The notes: generated by a model not told the origin, from the letters alone. A stretch of DNA of 64,000 bases from JBGOTP01 sp963717075 (GCA_963717075.1 CAVQVI010000034.1:310001-374000); one strand, 5' to 3'. Counted from the stretch's first letter, positions 8,603 through 17,604 are shown. A program made the numbers and translations.

Positions 8603-8787
8603 CTCGGGCGTACGCGCCCGACCTGAAGGTCGGGCCTACGTGTTTTGCAGTCGCCCGACCTGAAGGTCGGGCCTACGTGTTTTGCAGTCGCCCGACCTGA
8701 GGGTCGGGTCTACGTGTTTTGCGGTCGCCCGACCTGAAGGTCGGGCCTGCGGGTGTCTGCGGTCAGCTCGACCTGAAGATCGGGCCC
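8586..8787. repeat. REP cluster 3
   Basis: About six palindromes downstream of the RAYT. The first (8586-8610) has GTAG and the GAGCT variant; the others are in the opposite orientation (GCCCGACCT, GA, AGGTCGGGC, CTACG) and are spaced by TGTTTTGCAGTC, giving a period of about 38 bp. The last unit near 8767 is degraded. The first unit encodes the end of the transposase. Confidence 0.9.
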
Positions 8788-8822
8788 GCGATCGGGCGAG
8801 CTCCGAGATGATGCCGGAGCCA

Positions 8823-8828
8823 TATAAT
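8823..8828 (+). promoter_or_regulatory. Possible -10 box close to the TPR-metallopeptidase start
   Basis: A perfect TATAAT lies 6 bp before ATG 8835. If used, the transcript would start at or next to the start codon and be nearly leaderless. I see no good -35 box about 17 bp upstream, where the sequence is the edge of a REP. The match could be chance. Confidence 0.3.
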
Positions 8829-8834
8829 GAGCGC

Positions 8835-11375
8835 ATGGTCCGCGGCATCCGGCTTCCTGCATTCACATCCCGCTGGCGGTACGGGATCGGACTCGCAGCG
8901 CTTGTCTTGCTCGCCGTCATTCCCGTTGGTATTGCGCAATCCCGTCGGATGCCGACCGGTCTTGCGCAGGCGTCGCGTGCCCTGATCGAAGGGCGCTACG
9001 ACGAAGTCGCATCGCTCACCGAGCAGCTCGATGCCAGGGATCCATTCGTCGCCGCCGTCAAAGCGCGTGCGCTCGTCGCGCGCGGACGCTATCAGGAGGC
9101 CGAAACGCTATTGCGTCCTGCGGCGCAGCGGGCGCCGACGAGCGATGCGGCCCTCGAGCTCGGACTGCTGTTGCAAATGCTGACGCGTCCCGAAGGGACG
9201 GCCCTCCTGAGCCGGGTTGCCGAGAGCGCCGCCGTTGTGACTGAGGCCAACGATCTGGCCCGCGCTGCTCGCGCGCTGCGCGCGCTCGGTCGCGCGCAGG
9301 ACGCCAACTCCGTGTATCGGGATGCAGTCGCCGCTGCTCCAGCCAATCCCGCGATCAACACCGCCTGGGGAGATCTCTTTCTCGAGAAGTACAAGCATAA
9401 CGAAGCGCTGAAGTCGTACGAAGCGGCGCTGAAAGCCGATCCGGCATTCGGCCCTGCGTTCCTCGGTGCGGCGCGGGCGCTGGCAGACGATGACCCGCCG
9501 AAGGCCGCAGAGGCTGCCAAGAGGGCGCTCGAGGCGAATCCGTCAAGCGTCGATGCCCATGTGTTCGTGGCCGGTCAGGCCGCTGATGCGGGCCGTCGCC
9601 CTGAGGCCAGGCAGGCTCTGCAGAAAGCGCTCGAGATCAATCCCTCAAGCCTGGACGCGATTGCGCTCCTGGCGGGGCTCGCGTATGTCGAGGACAAGCA
9701 GCCGGAGTATCAACAGCAGGTTGCCAAAGCGCTTGCCATCGCGCCGCATGATGGTGAGGTTTACCGGGTATCGGGCGAGCTGGCGGCGCACAACTACCGG
9801 TTCGAGGAAGCGGTGGCCCTCGCGCGACGCGCGCTCGCGCTGAACCCAAACGACGCCCGCGTGCTGGCCGACCTCGGCGTGCACCTGCTGCGAACTGGCG
9901 ACGAACCTGCCGCACGAATAGCGCTTGAATCGTCTTTCAAGACCGACCCCTTCAACGTCGTCAGCTACAACCTGCTGCAGATGATGGACACGCTCGATAA
10001 GTTCGTCACGGTGCAGGACGGCGACATTGTGCTGCGCATGGACAAGAGCGAAGCGCCCGTGCTGCAAGACTATGCGCTTCGCATGGCGCACCAGGCGATC
10101 AACGCCCTCTCGGCGCGCTACAAGTTCAAGCCGACCGGCCCGATTCTCATCGAGATCTTTCCCAAGCACGATGACTTCGCCGTACGCAACGTGGGCCTCC
10201 CGGGTATGACCGGCGCCCTCGGTGCCTGTTTCGGCCGGGTCGTGACCATGGACTCACCAAAAGCCCGGCCGCCAGGTGAATTCCAGTGGGAGGCCACGCT
10301 GTGGCACGAACTCGCGCACGTCATCACGCTGCAGATGTCCGAGCAGCGCATTCCGCGGTGGCTGACCGAAGGCATCTCGGTGTACGAGGAGACGCTGGCA
10401 CGGCGTGAGTGGGGGCGTGGGATGGATCTCGAGTTCGCCCACATGCTCAACGTCAACGAGACGTTGAAGCTCAAGGATCTCAATGCGGCGTTCACCGATC
10501 CGCGTAAGATTTCGCTGGCGTACTTCGAGGCGTCGCTGCTCGTGGAGCACCTGGTGGCGGAATTTGGCGACGAGGGGCTCCACAAACTCGTTCGTGCGTT
10601 CAGTCAGGGCGTGGACACCGACGCGGCGCTGAAACAGACGGTCAACACCGATCTCACAGAGTTACAGACGGGCTTCGATCGGTTTCTCGAGCGCCGATAC
10701 GGCGCCTTGCGCCGAGCGATGGCAATCCCCTCGGACAAACCGGATCTGGCGCGGATGCCGCTCGACTTGCTCCGCCCCTATGCCACACAGCATGGGGAGA
10801 GCTTTCCCGTGCAGGTCGCCTTCGGCAAGGCGCTGCGCAAAGCCCGTGAGCTCGATCAGGCGCTGCAGGTGTTCGAGCGATCCGCCGCGCTGGTGCCTCT
10901 CGCCAAGGGGCCCGACAGCCCGAACGCGCAGATTGCCGAAATCTCTCTCGAAAGGAACGATCGTCGCCGTGCGATCACCGCACTTAGAGCGTTGCTCGAC
11001 ACGGATTTCGACAACGTCGATGTGGCCAGGAAACTGGCGAAGCTGCACCAGGATGAGGGCACGAAGGATCCCGCGGTGCTCCGGCCGATATACGAGCGCA
11101 TCGTCGCGGTCGATCCGTTCGATACCGACGCGCATGCCAGGCTCGGCCGCCTCGCGCTGGAGCGCAACGACACTGACGCCGCCATCAGAGAATTCCGTGC
11201 CGTGGTTGCGCTGGGCCCTGTTGATCGGGCCGCGGCGCTGACCGACCTCGCCGAGAGCTATCTCAAAGGCGGCAAGCGTGCAGATGCGAGGAAACAGACG
11301 CTCGCCGCGCTGGAGATTGCCCCGAGCTACGAGCGCGCCCAGGGTCTACTCTTGGAGCTGGCGGGGTCGCGTTGA
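8835..11375 (+). CDS. Membrane-anchored TPR protein with peptidase MA-like metalloprotease domain
   Basis: An 846-residue protein. The N-terminus has a hydrophobic anchor (about residues 15-33). A long run of TPR repeats (about 45-370) is followed by a gluzincin domain with HELAH at 490-494 and a downstream Glu in WLTEGISVYEE as likely third zinc ligand, then more TPRs to the end. A frame from 8682 would add REP-encoded residues, so ATG 8835 is preferred. The stop overlaps the start of the DUF4159 gene. A cell-envelope protease or scaffold is likely; substrates are unknown. The coupling with DUF4159, MoxR and DUF58 suggests a common operon. Confidence 0.85.
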   Translation: MVRGIRLPAFTSRWRYGIGLAALVLLAVIPVGIAQSRRMPTGLAQASRALIEGRYDEVASLTEQLDARDPFVAAVKARALVARGRYQEAETLLRPAAQRAPTSDAALELGLLLQMLTRPEGTALLSRVAESAAVVTEANDLARAARALRALGRAQDANSVYRDAVAAAPANPAINTAWGDLFLEKYKHNEALKSYEAALKADPAFGPAFLGAARALADDDPPKAAEAAKRALEANPSSVDAHVFVAGQAADAGRRPEARQALQKALEINPSSLDAIALLAGLAYVEDKQPEYQQQVAKALAIAPHDGEVYRVSGELAAHNYRFEEAVALARRALALNPNDARVLADLGVHLLRTGDEPAARIALESSFKTDPFNVVSYNLLQMMDTLDKFVTVQDGDIVLRMDKSEAPVLQDYALRMAHQAINALSARYKFKPTGPILIEIFPKHDDFAVRNVGLPGMTGALGACFGRVVTMDSPKARPPGEFQWEATLWHELAHVITLQMSEQRIPRWLTEGISVYEETLARREWGRGMDLEFAHMLNVNETLKLKDLNAAFTDPRKISLAYFEASLLVEHLVAEFGDEGLHKLVRAFSQGVDTDAALKQTVNTDLTELQTGFDRFLERRYGALRRAMAIPSDKPDLARMPLDLLRPYATQHGESFPVQVAFGKALRKARELDQALQVFERSAALVPLAKGPDSPNAQIAEISLERNDRRRAITALRALLDTDFDNVDVARKLAKLHQDEGTKDPAVLRPIYERIVAVDPFDTDAHARLGRLALERNDTDAAIREFRAVVALGPVDRAAALTDLAESYLKGGKRADARKQTLAALEIAPSYERAQGLLLELAGSR

Positions 11376-12139
11376 CGAGGGTCGTATTTGCGCTGGGCCT
11401 TGCCCTCATCCTGCCCCTCTCTGTCGCGCAGGCTCTCAACGCACCGGGTGATCGCTTTGCCGGCTTGAAGTGGACGTTCGTCCGCATCAAGTATCACTTC
11501 AGCGCTGAAGTCACCGCGGCCCAGCAGGACTACTACGGTGAACCGTGGTTCATCGATGGGCCCGCTGCGGAGCAGAACCTCTCGCGACGTCTCAGGACCG
11601 CAACATCCATTCAGGTCGAGGACCCGCGGGTGATGACGCTCGACGATCCGGATCTGTTCGACTATCCCTGGATCTACATGGTGGAGCCAGGGAACCTGCT
11701 GCTCTCCGACAAGGAAGCCCAGACGTTGCGCGAGTTTCTCCTGCGAGGCGGCACGCTGACCTTCGACGACTTCCACGGTCCGCCCGAATGGGACCACCTC
11801 GCCGCACAGCTCAAGAAAGTCTTTCCGGATCGCCCGATTGTCGATTTTCCGAAAGGCCACGCCGTTTTCAGCAGTTTCTACAAGTTCGACGAATACCCGC
11901 AGATTCCAGGTCTCGGCTCGTTTCTTGCGGGTCGCACGTGGGAAAAAGGCGGATTCGTCCCTCACCTGCGGACGATTTTCGATGACACGGGCCGCCCGAT
12001 GCTCTACATCAACTGGAACACCGACATGGGTGACGGATGGGAATGGTCGAATGCGGAAGAGTTCCCCGGCTATGTCAAGTACACGGCGCAGGCCTACCGC
12101 ATGGAGATCAACGAGATCGTGTACGCGCTGACACATTAG
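11372..12139 (+). CDS. DUF4159 family secreted protein
   Basis: A 255-residue protein with a signal peptide (hydrophobic segment then AQA). The body matches DUF4159: FAGLKWTFVRIKYH, then YPWIYMVEPGNLLLSD, LREFLLRGGTLTFDDFHGP and near the end MEINEIVYALTH. The fold is GATase-like, and members occur beside MoxR ATPases and vWA proteins. TTG 11372 overlaps the TGA of the TPR gene by 4 bp, indicating translational coupling. The function is unknown; a periplasmic partner of the MoxR/BatA apparatus is the usual inference. Confidence 0.85.
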   Translation: MTRVVFALGLALILPLSVAQALNAPGDRFAGLKWTFVRIKYHFSAEVTAAQQDYYGEPWFIDGPAAEQNLSRRLRTATSIQVEDPRVMTLDDPDLFDYPWIYMVEPGNLLLSDKEAQTLREFLLRGGTLTFDDFHGPPEWDHLAAQLKKVFPDRPIVDFPKGHAVFSSFYKFDEYPQIPGLGSFLAGRTWEKGGFVPHLRTIFDDTGRPMLYINWNTDMGDGWEWSNAEEFPGYVKYTAQAYRMEINEIVYALTH

Positions 12140-12143
12140 GAGA

Positions 12144-12357
12144 ACGCCCGAGCTGAAGCTCGGGCCTACGACAGCAAGAACGCCCGAGCTGAAGCTCGGG
12201 CCTACGACAGCGAGAACGCCCGAGCTGAAGGTCGGGCCTACGGCGTGCGGGAACGCGGAATGACACCCTGACACATTAGCGAGAACGCCCGAGCTGAAGC
12301 GCGGGCCTACGACCTTGCGGAATCGGAACGTAGGCCCGACCTTCAGGTCGGGCGCTC
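12144..12357. repeat. REP cluster 4 with duplicated gene end
   Basis: Five palindromes near 12146, 12180, 12217, 12288 and 12331. Three or four use the GAGCT variant and the last is a GTAG-oriented GACCT unit. The string TGACACATTAG, which ends the DUF4159 gene at 12129-12139, occurs again at 12269-12279 and is again followed by GAGAACGCCCGAGC. A segment of about 140 bp containing the gene end and REPs has therefore been duplicated in tandem or copied. Confidence 0.88.
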
Positions 12358-12365
12358 AGGACATC

Positions 12366-13355
12366 ATGACCACTCTCAGCGCCGAACGTGTCGCCGAAGG
12401 TCGCGAGCGCATTCTCACCGAGCTCCGCAAAGTCATCGTCGGTCAGGACGAAGTCGTGGAGGAGGTGCTCACCGCGCTCTTCACCGGCGGCCACTGCCTG
12501 ATCACCGGTGTCCCGGGACTCGCGAAGACGCTGCTCATCAAGACCATCGCCGAGATCCTCGATCTGGAGTTCAAGCGAATTCAGTTCACACCCGACCTCA
12601 TGCCGTCGGACATCACCGGTACGGAGATCCTCGACGAAGAGCAGGGCAGCCGGCGTCTACGGTTCGTGAAGGGACCGGTCTTCGCGCAAATCATTCTTGC
12701 CGACGAGATCAACCGTACGCCGCCGAAGACCCAGGCCGCGCTGCTCGAGGCGATGCAGGAGCATCACGTCACCGCGGCCGGCCGTACGTATCCGCTCGAC
12801 GAGCCCTTCTTCGTGCTGGCCACGCAGAATCCGATTGAGCTCGAGGGCACCTATCCGCTGCCCGAAGCGCAGCTCGATCGCTTCATGTTCAACATTGTCA
12901 TTTCGTATCTCAGTGAAGACGACGAAGTGGCGGTGGTGACGAGGACGACCGGAACGGAAACGACGAAGCCGGATCGGGTGCTGTCGGGGCCAGACATCCT
13001 GCAGTATCAGGAGCTATGCCGCCAGGTGGTGATTGCGGAGGAGGTGGCGCGCTATGCGGTGCGGCTCGTGGATGCGTCGCGTCCGGGGCGGCCGGGTGCG
13101 CCAGAGTTCGTGGAGAAGTGGGTGAAATGGGGCGCGGGGCTGCGGGCTTCGCAGGCGCTCGTGCGCGGCGGCAAAGCGCGCGCGCTCATGCGGGGCCGCT
13201 TTCACGTCTCGATCAAGGACATCCATGCACTCGCGAGGCCGATTCTGCGCCACCGCATCATGACGAACTTCTATGCAGAGTCGGAGCGTATCAACTCCGA
13301 TGCGATCGTCGAGCGCCTGATCGAGGCCGTGCCTCTGCCAAAAAGCGGAATGTAG
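12366..13355 (+). CDS. MoxR-type AAA+ ATPase
   Basis: A 329-residue cytosolic AAA+ chaperone of the MoxR class. Walker A GVPGLAKT is near residue 49, Walker B IILADEINR follows, and then the sensor region ATQNPIELEGTYPLPEAQLDRF, partly quoted here. The C-terminal lid ends in IEAVPLP. MoxR proteins act with vWA-domain partners in metal insertion or envelope-stress pathways. ATG 12366 is chosen because AGGA lies 5 bp upstream; an upstream frame would begin in a REP. A DUF58 gene follows after one REP, the standard MoxR partner. Confidence 0.93.
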   Translation: MTTLSAERVAEGRERILTELRKVIVGQDEVVEEVLTALFTGGHCLITGVPGLAKTLLIKTIAEILDLEFKRIQFTPDLMPSDITGTEILDEEQGSRRLRFVKGPVFAQIILADEINRTPPKTQAALLEAMQEHHVTAAGRTYPLDEPFFVLATQNPIELEGTYPLPEAQLDRFMFNIVISYLSEDDEVAVVTRTTGTETTKPDRVLSGPDILQYQELCRQVVIAEEVARYAVRLVDASRPGRPGAPEFVEKWVKWGAGLRASQALVRGGKARALMRGRFHVSIKDIHALARPILRHRIMTNFYAESERINSDAIVERLIEAVPLPKSGM

Positions 13356-13362
13356 AAGCGTC

Positions 13363-13387
13363 GTAGGCCCGACCTTCAGGTCGGGCG
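13363..13387. repeat. Single REP between moxR-like and DUF58 genes
   Basis: One complete GTAG unit with a 9-bp stem. It begins 8 bp after the MoxR stop and ends 6 bp before the DUF58 ATG. It leaves no obvious ribosome-binding site for DUF58, so the palindrome may shape translation of the second gene. Confidence 0.88.
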
Positions 13388-13393
13388 ACTCCC

Positions 13394-14297
13394 ATGTCCC
13401 AACACACTCGCGATCGCCAATTCCTCGACCCGGCGGTCCTCGCGCGGCTGGGCACCCTCGAGCTGAAGGCGCGCGCGGTCGTCGAAGGCTTTCTCTCCGG
13501 CCTTCATCGCAGTCCCTTCAAGGGGTTCAGCGTGGAGTTCGCGGAATACCGCCAGTACATTCACGGTGACGATCCGTCCCTGATCGACTGGAAGGTCTTC
13601 GCTCGCAGCGATCGGCACTACATCAAGAAGTGCGAGGAGGAAACCAACCTCCATTGCCATGTGCTGCTCGATGTCAGCGCGTCGATGGCCTACGGATCGC
13701 ACGGCATCACGAAGTACCAGGTACGGCCAGTGTCTGGCCGCGTCCCTCGGGTATCTGATGAATCGCCAGCACGACGGCGTTGGTCTGGCGGCCTTCGACG
13801 ACCAGGTCCGGACGCTGCTGCCGGCCAGTTCGCGGCCGGGACATTTGCGGGCGCTGCTCGTGACCCTGGATCGACTGACGCTGGGGCGGGAGACAAACGT
13901 CTCACAACCGCTGCATCAGCTGGCCGACGCGCTCGGCAAGCGCGGCATGGTCGTGCTCATTTCGGATCTGTTGGACGATCCTGAGCGGGTGATTCGCGGG
14001 CTGAAGCACTTCCAGTTCCGAGGCACCGACGTCATCGTGTTCCATGTCCTCGATCCCGATGAGCTCATCTTTCCGTTCGAACGGGCGACGCGCTTCGAGG
14101 ATCTCGAAACGAGCGAAGAGGTGATGGCCGTGCCGTCGGTCGCCCGCGAGCAGTACCTCAAAGCGATTCACGATCTGATCGAACGTTACAAGAGAGGGCT
14201 GGGAAGCGCGGGCATCGACTACCATTTACTCAGCACCGCCGAACCGCTCGAGAGGGCGCTGCTCGCGTACCTGTCAACGCGCGCCCGCGCGTACTGA
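13394..14297 (+). CDS. DUF58 (vWA-like) protein, one frame break
   Basis: MoxR partner protein of about 300 residues. The first frame gives SGLHRSPFKGFSVEFAEYR and YIHGDDPSLIDWKVFARSD, the DUF58 hallmark, and then LLDVSASMAYGS, the metal-site DxSxS of a vWA-type fold. At about 13719 an extra G (CAGGTACGGC instead of CAGTACGGC) shifts the frame; the protein continues as YGQCLAASLGYLMN and ends SLTRARAY-like at 14297 (LSTRARAY). Both halves are well conserved, so a sequencing insertion is likelier than decay. The usual next gene, BatA-like, lies 27.9 kb away at 42175. Confidence 0.88.
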
Positions 14298-14307
14298 GAA
14301 CTCTGTC

Positions 14308-14552
14308 GCGCCCGACCTGAAGGTCGGGCCTACGGTGGGCCTACTGTGTCGCGCCCGACCTGAAGGTCGGGCCTACGGTGGGCCTACTGTGTCGCGCCGG
14401 ACCTGAAGGTCGGGCCTACGGTGGGCCTACTGTGTCGCGCCGGACCTGAAGGTCGGGCCTACGGTGGACCTGCTCTGTCGCGCCCGACCTGAAGGTCGGG
14501 CCTAGGTGGGCCTATTGTGTCGCGCCCGACCTGAAGGTCGACCCTACAATCG
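14308..14552. repeat. REP cluster 5: six-unit 43-bp tandem array
   Basis: Palindromes start at 14311, 14354, 14397, 14440, 14483 and 14525, a regular 43-bp period with the same spacer (CCTACGGTGGGCCTACTGTGT-like, shortened here to its core). The third and fourth units carry CCGGACC instead of CCCGACC, so the array grew by tandem copying. From 14553 to the gene end at 14672 there is about 120 bp in which I see nothing. This array is the left boundary of the REP-free segment. Confidence 0.9.
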
Positions 14553-14671
14553 GCACCCTGGGTTGGTCGATCCCGACCACCTACGCTCCCCGACTCCGCG
14601 CTTCGTGCTTCGTCCGAGGTCCGCGGTAGCTCGCGCGCGAGGGTGGCGGCGGTCCGCCAACGCTGTGCGCG

Positions 14672-15133
14672 CTACGTCTTCCTCGGCTGGTTCTTCTCCG
14701 GCAGCCGGTCACCCGCCGACACGGCTCGCGCGACAAGGAAGACGGCGGTCAGCAGCAGGCTGGCGCCGACCGGGACGAGCAGAACCCCCAGCCCCGGATC
14801 GCCGGCATAGAAGTGAACGCCTCCAAGAAAAAATCCTCCAGGCAGCAGAACGCTGGCCCCGATGAGAGAGCCTGAGACGAGCGCCGGCCGGAGCGGCTGC
14901 ACGGAGGGTACGCCGCGCAGCGTCAAGGCATACGCGACGTGCACGAGGGACAGGAGCGTCCCGTGGGCGTGCGCGAGCGTCCACATCAGCCGGCGCGTCT
15001 CGCTGGACGCGTCGAGATAGGCGCGAACCTTGAAACCATGAAGCGCTTCGAGCGTCAGTCCAAGTGTCGCGAACACGAGCAGCGACCACCACCCGAATAG
15101 GAGGTGACGACGGGAATAGTCTATTCGCGCCAC
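14672..15133 (-). CDS. Four-helix membrane protein coupled to multihaem cytochrome
   Basis: A 153-residue integral membrane protein with four hydrophobic segments and a basic tail. RRLMWTLAHAHGTLLSLVH places two His in or near the second helix, which could bind haem or quinone, but this is inference. ATG 15133 lies 13 bp upstream of the end of the cytochrome gene (15121), so the two are translationally coupled and the protein is probably the membrane partner of that cytochrome. I do not recognise a named family. Confidence 0.75.
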   Translation of the reverse strand: MARIDYSRRHLLFGWWSLLVFATLGLTLEALHGFKVRAYLDASSETRRLMWTLAHAHGTLLSLVHVAYALTLRGVPSVQPLRPALVSGSLIGASVLLPGGFFLGGVHFYAGDPGLGVLLVPVGASLLLTAVFLVARAVSAGDRLPEKNQPRKT

Positions 15134-17151
15134 AGGACCGGCCGGTTGTCTCGTTGGCTGAGGAGGCGATCGAGGATGTCCGCGATGAGGCTGCCATCCG
15201 GCTTGAAGAGCAAGGCAGGATCGTCGCGCCGCCCCTCGCGCTGGCGACTATCACGCCAGATGTCGAGCACGCGTCGCGGCGCCGCGGCGTCTCGATTGGG
15301 CCGAGCGACGAAGTCGAACGCGAAGTTGCCAAACGCGGGCAGCGAGCGCAACGACCGATACGCGATAAGGCGCACGGCGTCGTACGGATCGTTCAGCAGC
15401 ACGGCCAGGTACGGTGGCATCCAACTCGTGCCGGAGGCCCGTTGTGCGGGCGGCCACCCCATCGCCTGCGCGATGATCGCGCGCTGGCCGGCATCGCCTT
15501 TCAGCAGGACCAGGAGCGACGCCGCCACCGAACGGTCATCGTCGCTCATCGCCGTCGCGGCAGGCCGAGGTCTGCGGTACCACTGTTCCAGGTAGCCAGC
15601 TGTCCAGTCGAGCGTCTTGTCGAGGTGACACAGGTTGCAGGCGTTCGGACGGCCCGTCGCGATTGTTGCCGACGTCGAGGGACTGCTGACTTGATGGCTG
15701 CGTATCGTCTTGAGCAAGCCGTATGTCGTGTACGGCATGTGGCAGTTGTAACAGGAGCTTCCCGCCGAATCTGCGCCGTGCTTCGTATGCGCCGTGAGCG
15801 TGCGTTCCAATTGCGCGTGGCACTGCAGGCATGCGCCGTTTCCGCCAGCCCCGTCAGAACCCTTGTCCACGCTGCGCGGCGACAATTGATCGTCAGCCCA
15901 CTCCTTCACCGGCCGCTCGTCATCGGTCGTCTGGTGCATCGTGTGGCATGAGGTGCATGCCATTCGCTTCTTGTCGTCGGGTGCGTGCTTGAAGCAGGGG
16001 GAATCGATCAACCCGTTGTACTCACGTCCTGTCGCTCGAACCATGCCGTCCGACCAGAAAATGTCGCGGACAAATCCCGGGTCGTCCTTCAACAACCTCT
16101 TCATGGTTGTCGACGACATGTTCGCCGACGGTTGGACGACGAAGCGTGTCTTGGCGAGCTCGTCGCCAGGCCGGTACGGCAAGCCGAGCGAGTTCGCGTC
16201 GCGCTCGTCCTGCGCGTTGTAGAACTCCCACAAGCCGTGACATTGACCGCACACCTCGGATGAACGTTCCGAGCTCAGACGCTGGGGGTGGACGATGGTC
16301 GAGTCGGCGCCGCCGCTCAGGTGCAACGTGTAGCGCCGCCACGGGCTCGCGTTCCGCCGCGCGTGCTCCTCGCCAGGGCCGTGACACATCTCGCAGGCGA
16401 TCCCGAACTCGACGGCCTTCGTATCAATGGTCTGGGAGGACAGCGGCGCGGTGCCAAACGGGGTGCTGAACTCGGGCTTGCCTTGCGTTGTGTGACACTG
16501 GACGCAGACACCGTTCCAACTCCCGCTCTCAGAACTCCATCTGTTGACGGGAGGATGCATGACTGCTGATGGACGTGGGACCCATCGGCGCTCGCCGATG
16601 ATCTGGATCGCCGGGAGTTGGCCGAGCAGACGCCCTTGCCCCGTCGCGTACCAATAGATCTGCTGATGGTGCGACCCGGTTGTCATCACGACCTGCCGCC
16701 GAATGCGCGGCGGCGCGTTGCCTGCGCCGTCCCAGTCTGGGTCGTCGAACTCCGCCCACAGCTCGCGTCCCCGTTGCTCGAGCCACATCGGCCGACCGGG
16801 CACATCATCCACGCGCACGCCATCGAAGCTCGAGACAACCGTTTCCGGCGTCGCGACCTGCGTCATGGTCCGATGGTACGAGCTGTACCACGTCCGATAT
16901 TGACTCGGATGGCACGCCCGGCACGTCTGCGATGCGGCATAGCCATCCGTCGCGATCTGAATCGGGCGGTGGGTGATGCGCGGTTCTGGAACAGCGGTGG
17001 CACGCGAGCGCACCAGACCCCAGCCGAGCCCTGCCGGTACCGCGACCCAGACGGCCACCAGTGTGGCGATCAGCGTGCGCGAGCAGTCTTTCAAGGTCAT
17101 GCGTACAAGGGTCCGCCGCAGGCTACGTCGGCTGGCGTCCATTGTAAACAA
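15121..17151 (-). CDS. Periplasmic eight-haem cytochrome c
   Basis: A 676-residue secreted protein with eight CXXCH haem sites: CRACH, CVQCH, CEMCH, CGQCH, CTSCH, CLQCH, CYNCH and CNLCH. An N-terminal hydrophobic segment (LIATLVAVWVAVPAGLGWGL) targets it to the periplasm. The haem pattern and length recall cytochrome c554 / nitrite-reductase-type multihaem proteins, but a redox substrate cannot be assigned. The C-terminal 170 residues lack haem sites. ATG 17151 is the longest start; ATG 17100 (MTLKDCSRTL) would also keep the signal segment. Its promoter region abuts a 96-bp repeat at 17233. Confidence 0.9.
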   Translation of the reverse strand: MFTMDASRRSLRRTLVRMTLKDCSRTLIATLVAVWVAVPAGLGWGLVRSRATAVPEPRITHRPIQIATDGYAASQTCRACHPSQYRTWYSSYHRTMTQVATPETVVSSFDGVRVDDVPGRPMWLEQRGRELWAEFDDPDWDGAGNAPPRIRRQVVMTTGSHHQQIYWYATGQGRLLGQLPAIQIIGERRWVPRPSAVMHPPVNRWSSESGSWNGVCVQCHTTQGKPEFSTPFGTAPLSSQTIDTKAVEFGIACEMCHGPGEEHARRNASPWRRYTLHLSGGADSTIVHPQRLSSERSSEVCGQCHGLWEFYNAQDERDANSLGLPYRPGDELAKTRFVVQPSANMSSTTMKRLLKDDPGFVRDIFWSDGMVRATGREYNGLIDSPCFKHAPDDKKRMACTSCHTMHQTTDDERPVKEWADDQLSPRSVDKGSDGAGGNGACLQCHAQLERTLTAHTKHGADSAGSSCYNCHMPYTTYGLLKTIRSHQVSSPSTSATIATGRPNACNLCHLDKTLDWTAGYLEQWYRRPRPAATAMSDDDRSVAASLLVLLKGDAGQRAIIAQAMGWPPAQRASGTSWMPPYLAVLLNDPYDAVRLIAYRSLRSLPAFGNFAFDFVARPNRDAAAPRRVLDIWRDSRQREGRRDDPALLFKPDGSLIADILDRLLSQRDNRPVLWRE

Positions 17152-17232
17152 GTCGGGTTCCCGCCTCGGTCTCGACGCCGTGAATCGTTCGGAGAGACGG
17201 GGAAGACAAGATTGTCCGACCGCTCGTCGCCG

Positions 17233-17328
17233 GACGATAGGATGGATTAGACGTGGATTAGACGGGTCAGGTCAACGGAATCCCCCGTTATGGGGCCCGG
17301 TCGTCCGTCCGAAGCCCCCCGACACAGC
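17233..17328. repeat. 96-bp dispersed repeat, copy 1
   Basis: Begins GACGATAGGATGG and ends CCCCGACACAGC. Inside are a direct repeat of TGGATTAGACG and an imperfect hairpin AACGG/CCGTT. It differs from copy 2 by one base (CAGGTC for CAAGTC). It lies 82 bp upstream of the cytochrome start and cuts off a leftward gene (17329-17432). The rest of 17152-17604 holds no complete gene, apart from a G/A-rich tract of GAGGGGCAG-like words at 17490-17520. Confidence 0.9.
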
Positions 17329-17432
17329 GCGACCGCGGCCGCCGGCGTCGGGATTCTGAGCGTTCGCACCCAGCCAGCCGCCAGCGCCAGGCCGGCGACC
17401 AGCAGCGAGAAACGCGACAACGTCCTCACCAT
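17329..17432 (-). pseudogene. N-terminal fragment of a secreted protein, cut by the 96-bp repeat
   Basis: From ATG 17432, preceded by GGAG at a good distance, the frame gives MVRTLSRFSLLVAGLALAA and then WVRTLRIPTPAAAVA, a signal peptide and the first residues of a mature protein. It then runs straight into the 96-bp repeat, which supplies out-of-context residues and a stop. The body of the gene is absent here. The original product cannot be told. Confidence 0.5.
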
Positions 17433-17604
17433 CTTGCAGCTCCTCAATGGCCCAACGACGAATGATACTCCGAGGGCTTTCATTGGGCGGGAAGGGCAGG
17501 AGGAGCAGGAGGGGCAGGAGGGGCGTGACGGGAGCGCCTGCGGCCATGCGAGGACATGCGAATCCGAGCGCGCCCATCAGCGTCAGTTCACGCTGGGGCG
17601 ACTT

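Noticed and set aside
7853..8787. CRISPR array
   Set aside because: Repeats are palindromes with identical short spacers and no variable spacer; no cas gene is present. They are REP units around a RAYT.
8682..8834. Upstream start of the TPR protein at 8682
   Set aside because: The added residues are translated REP DNA; the signal-anchor follows ATG 8835.
14308..14552. CRISPR array
   Set aside because: The 43-bp units have the same spacer each time, so there are no independent spacers.
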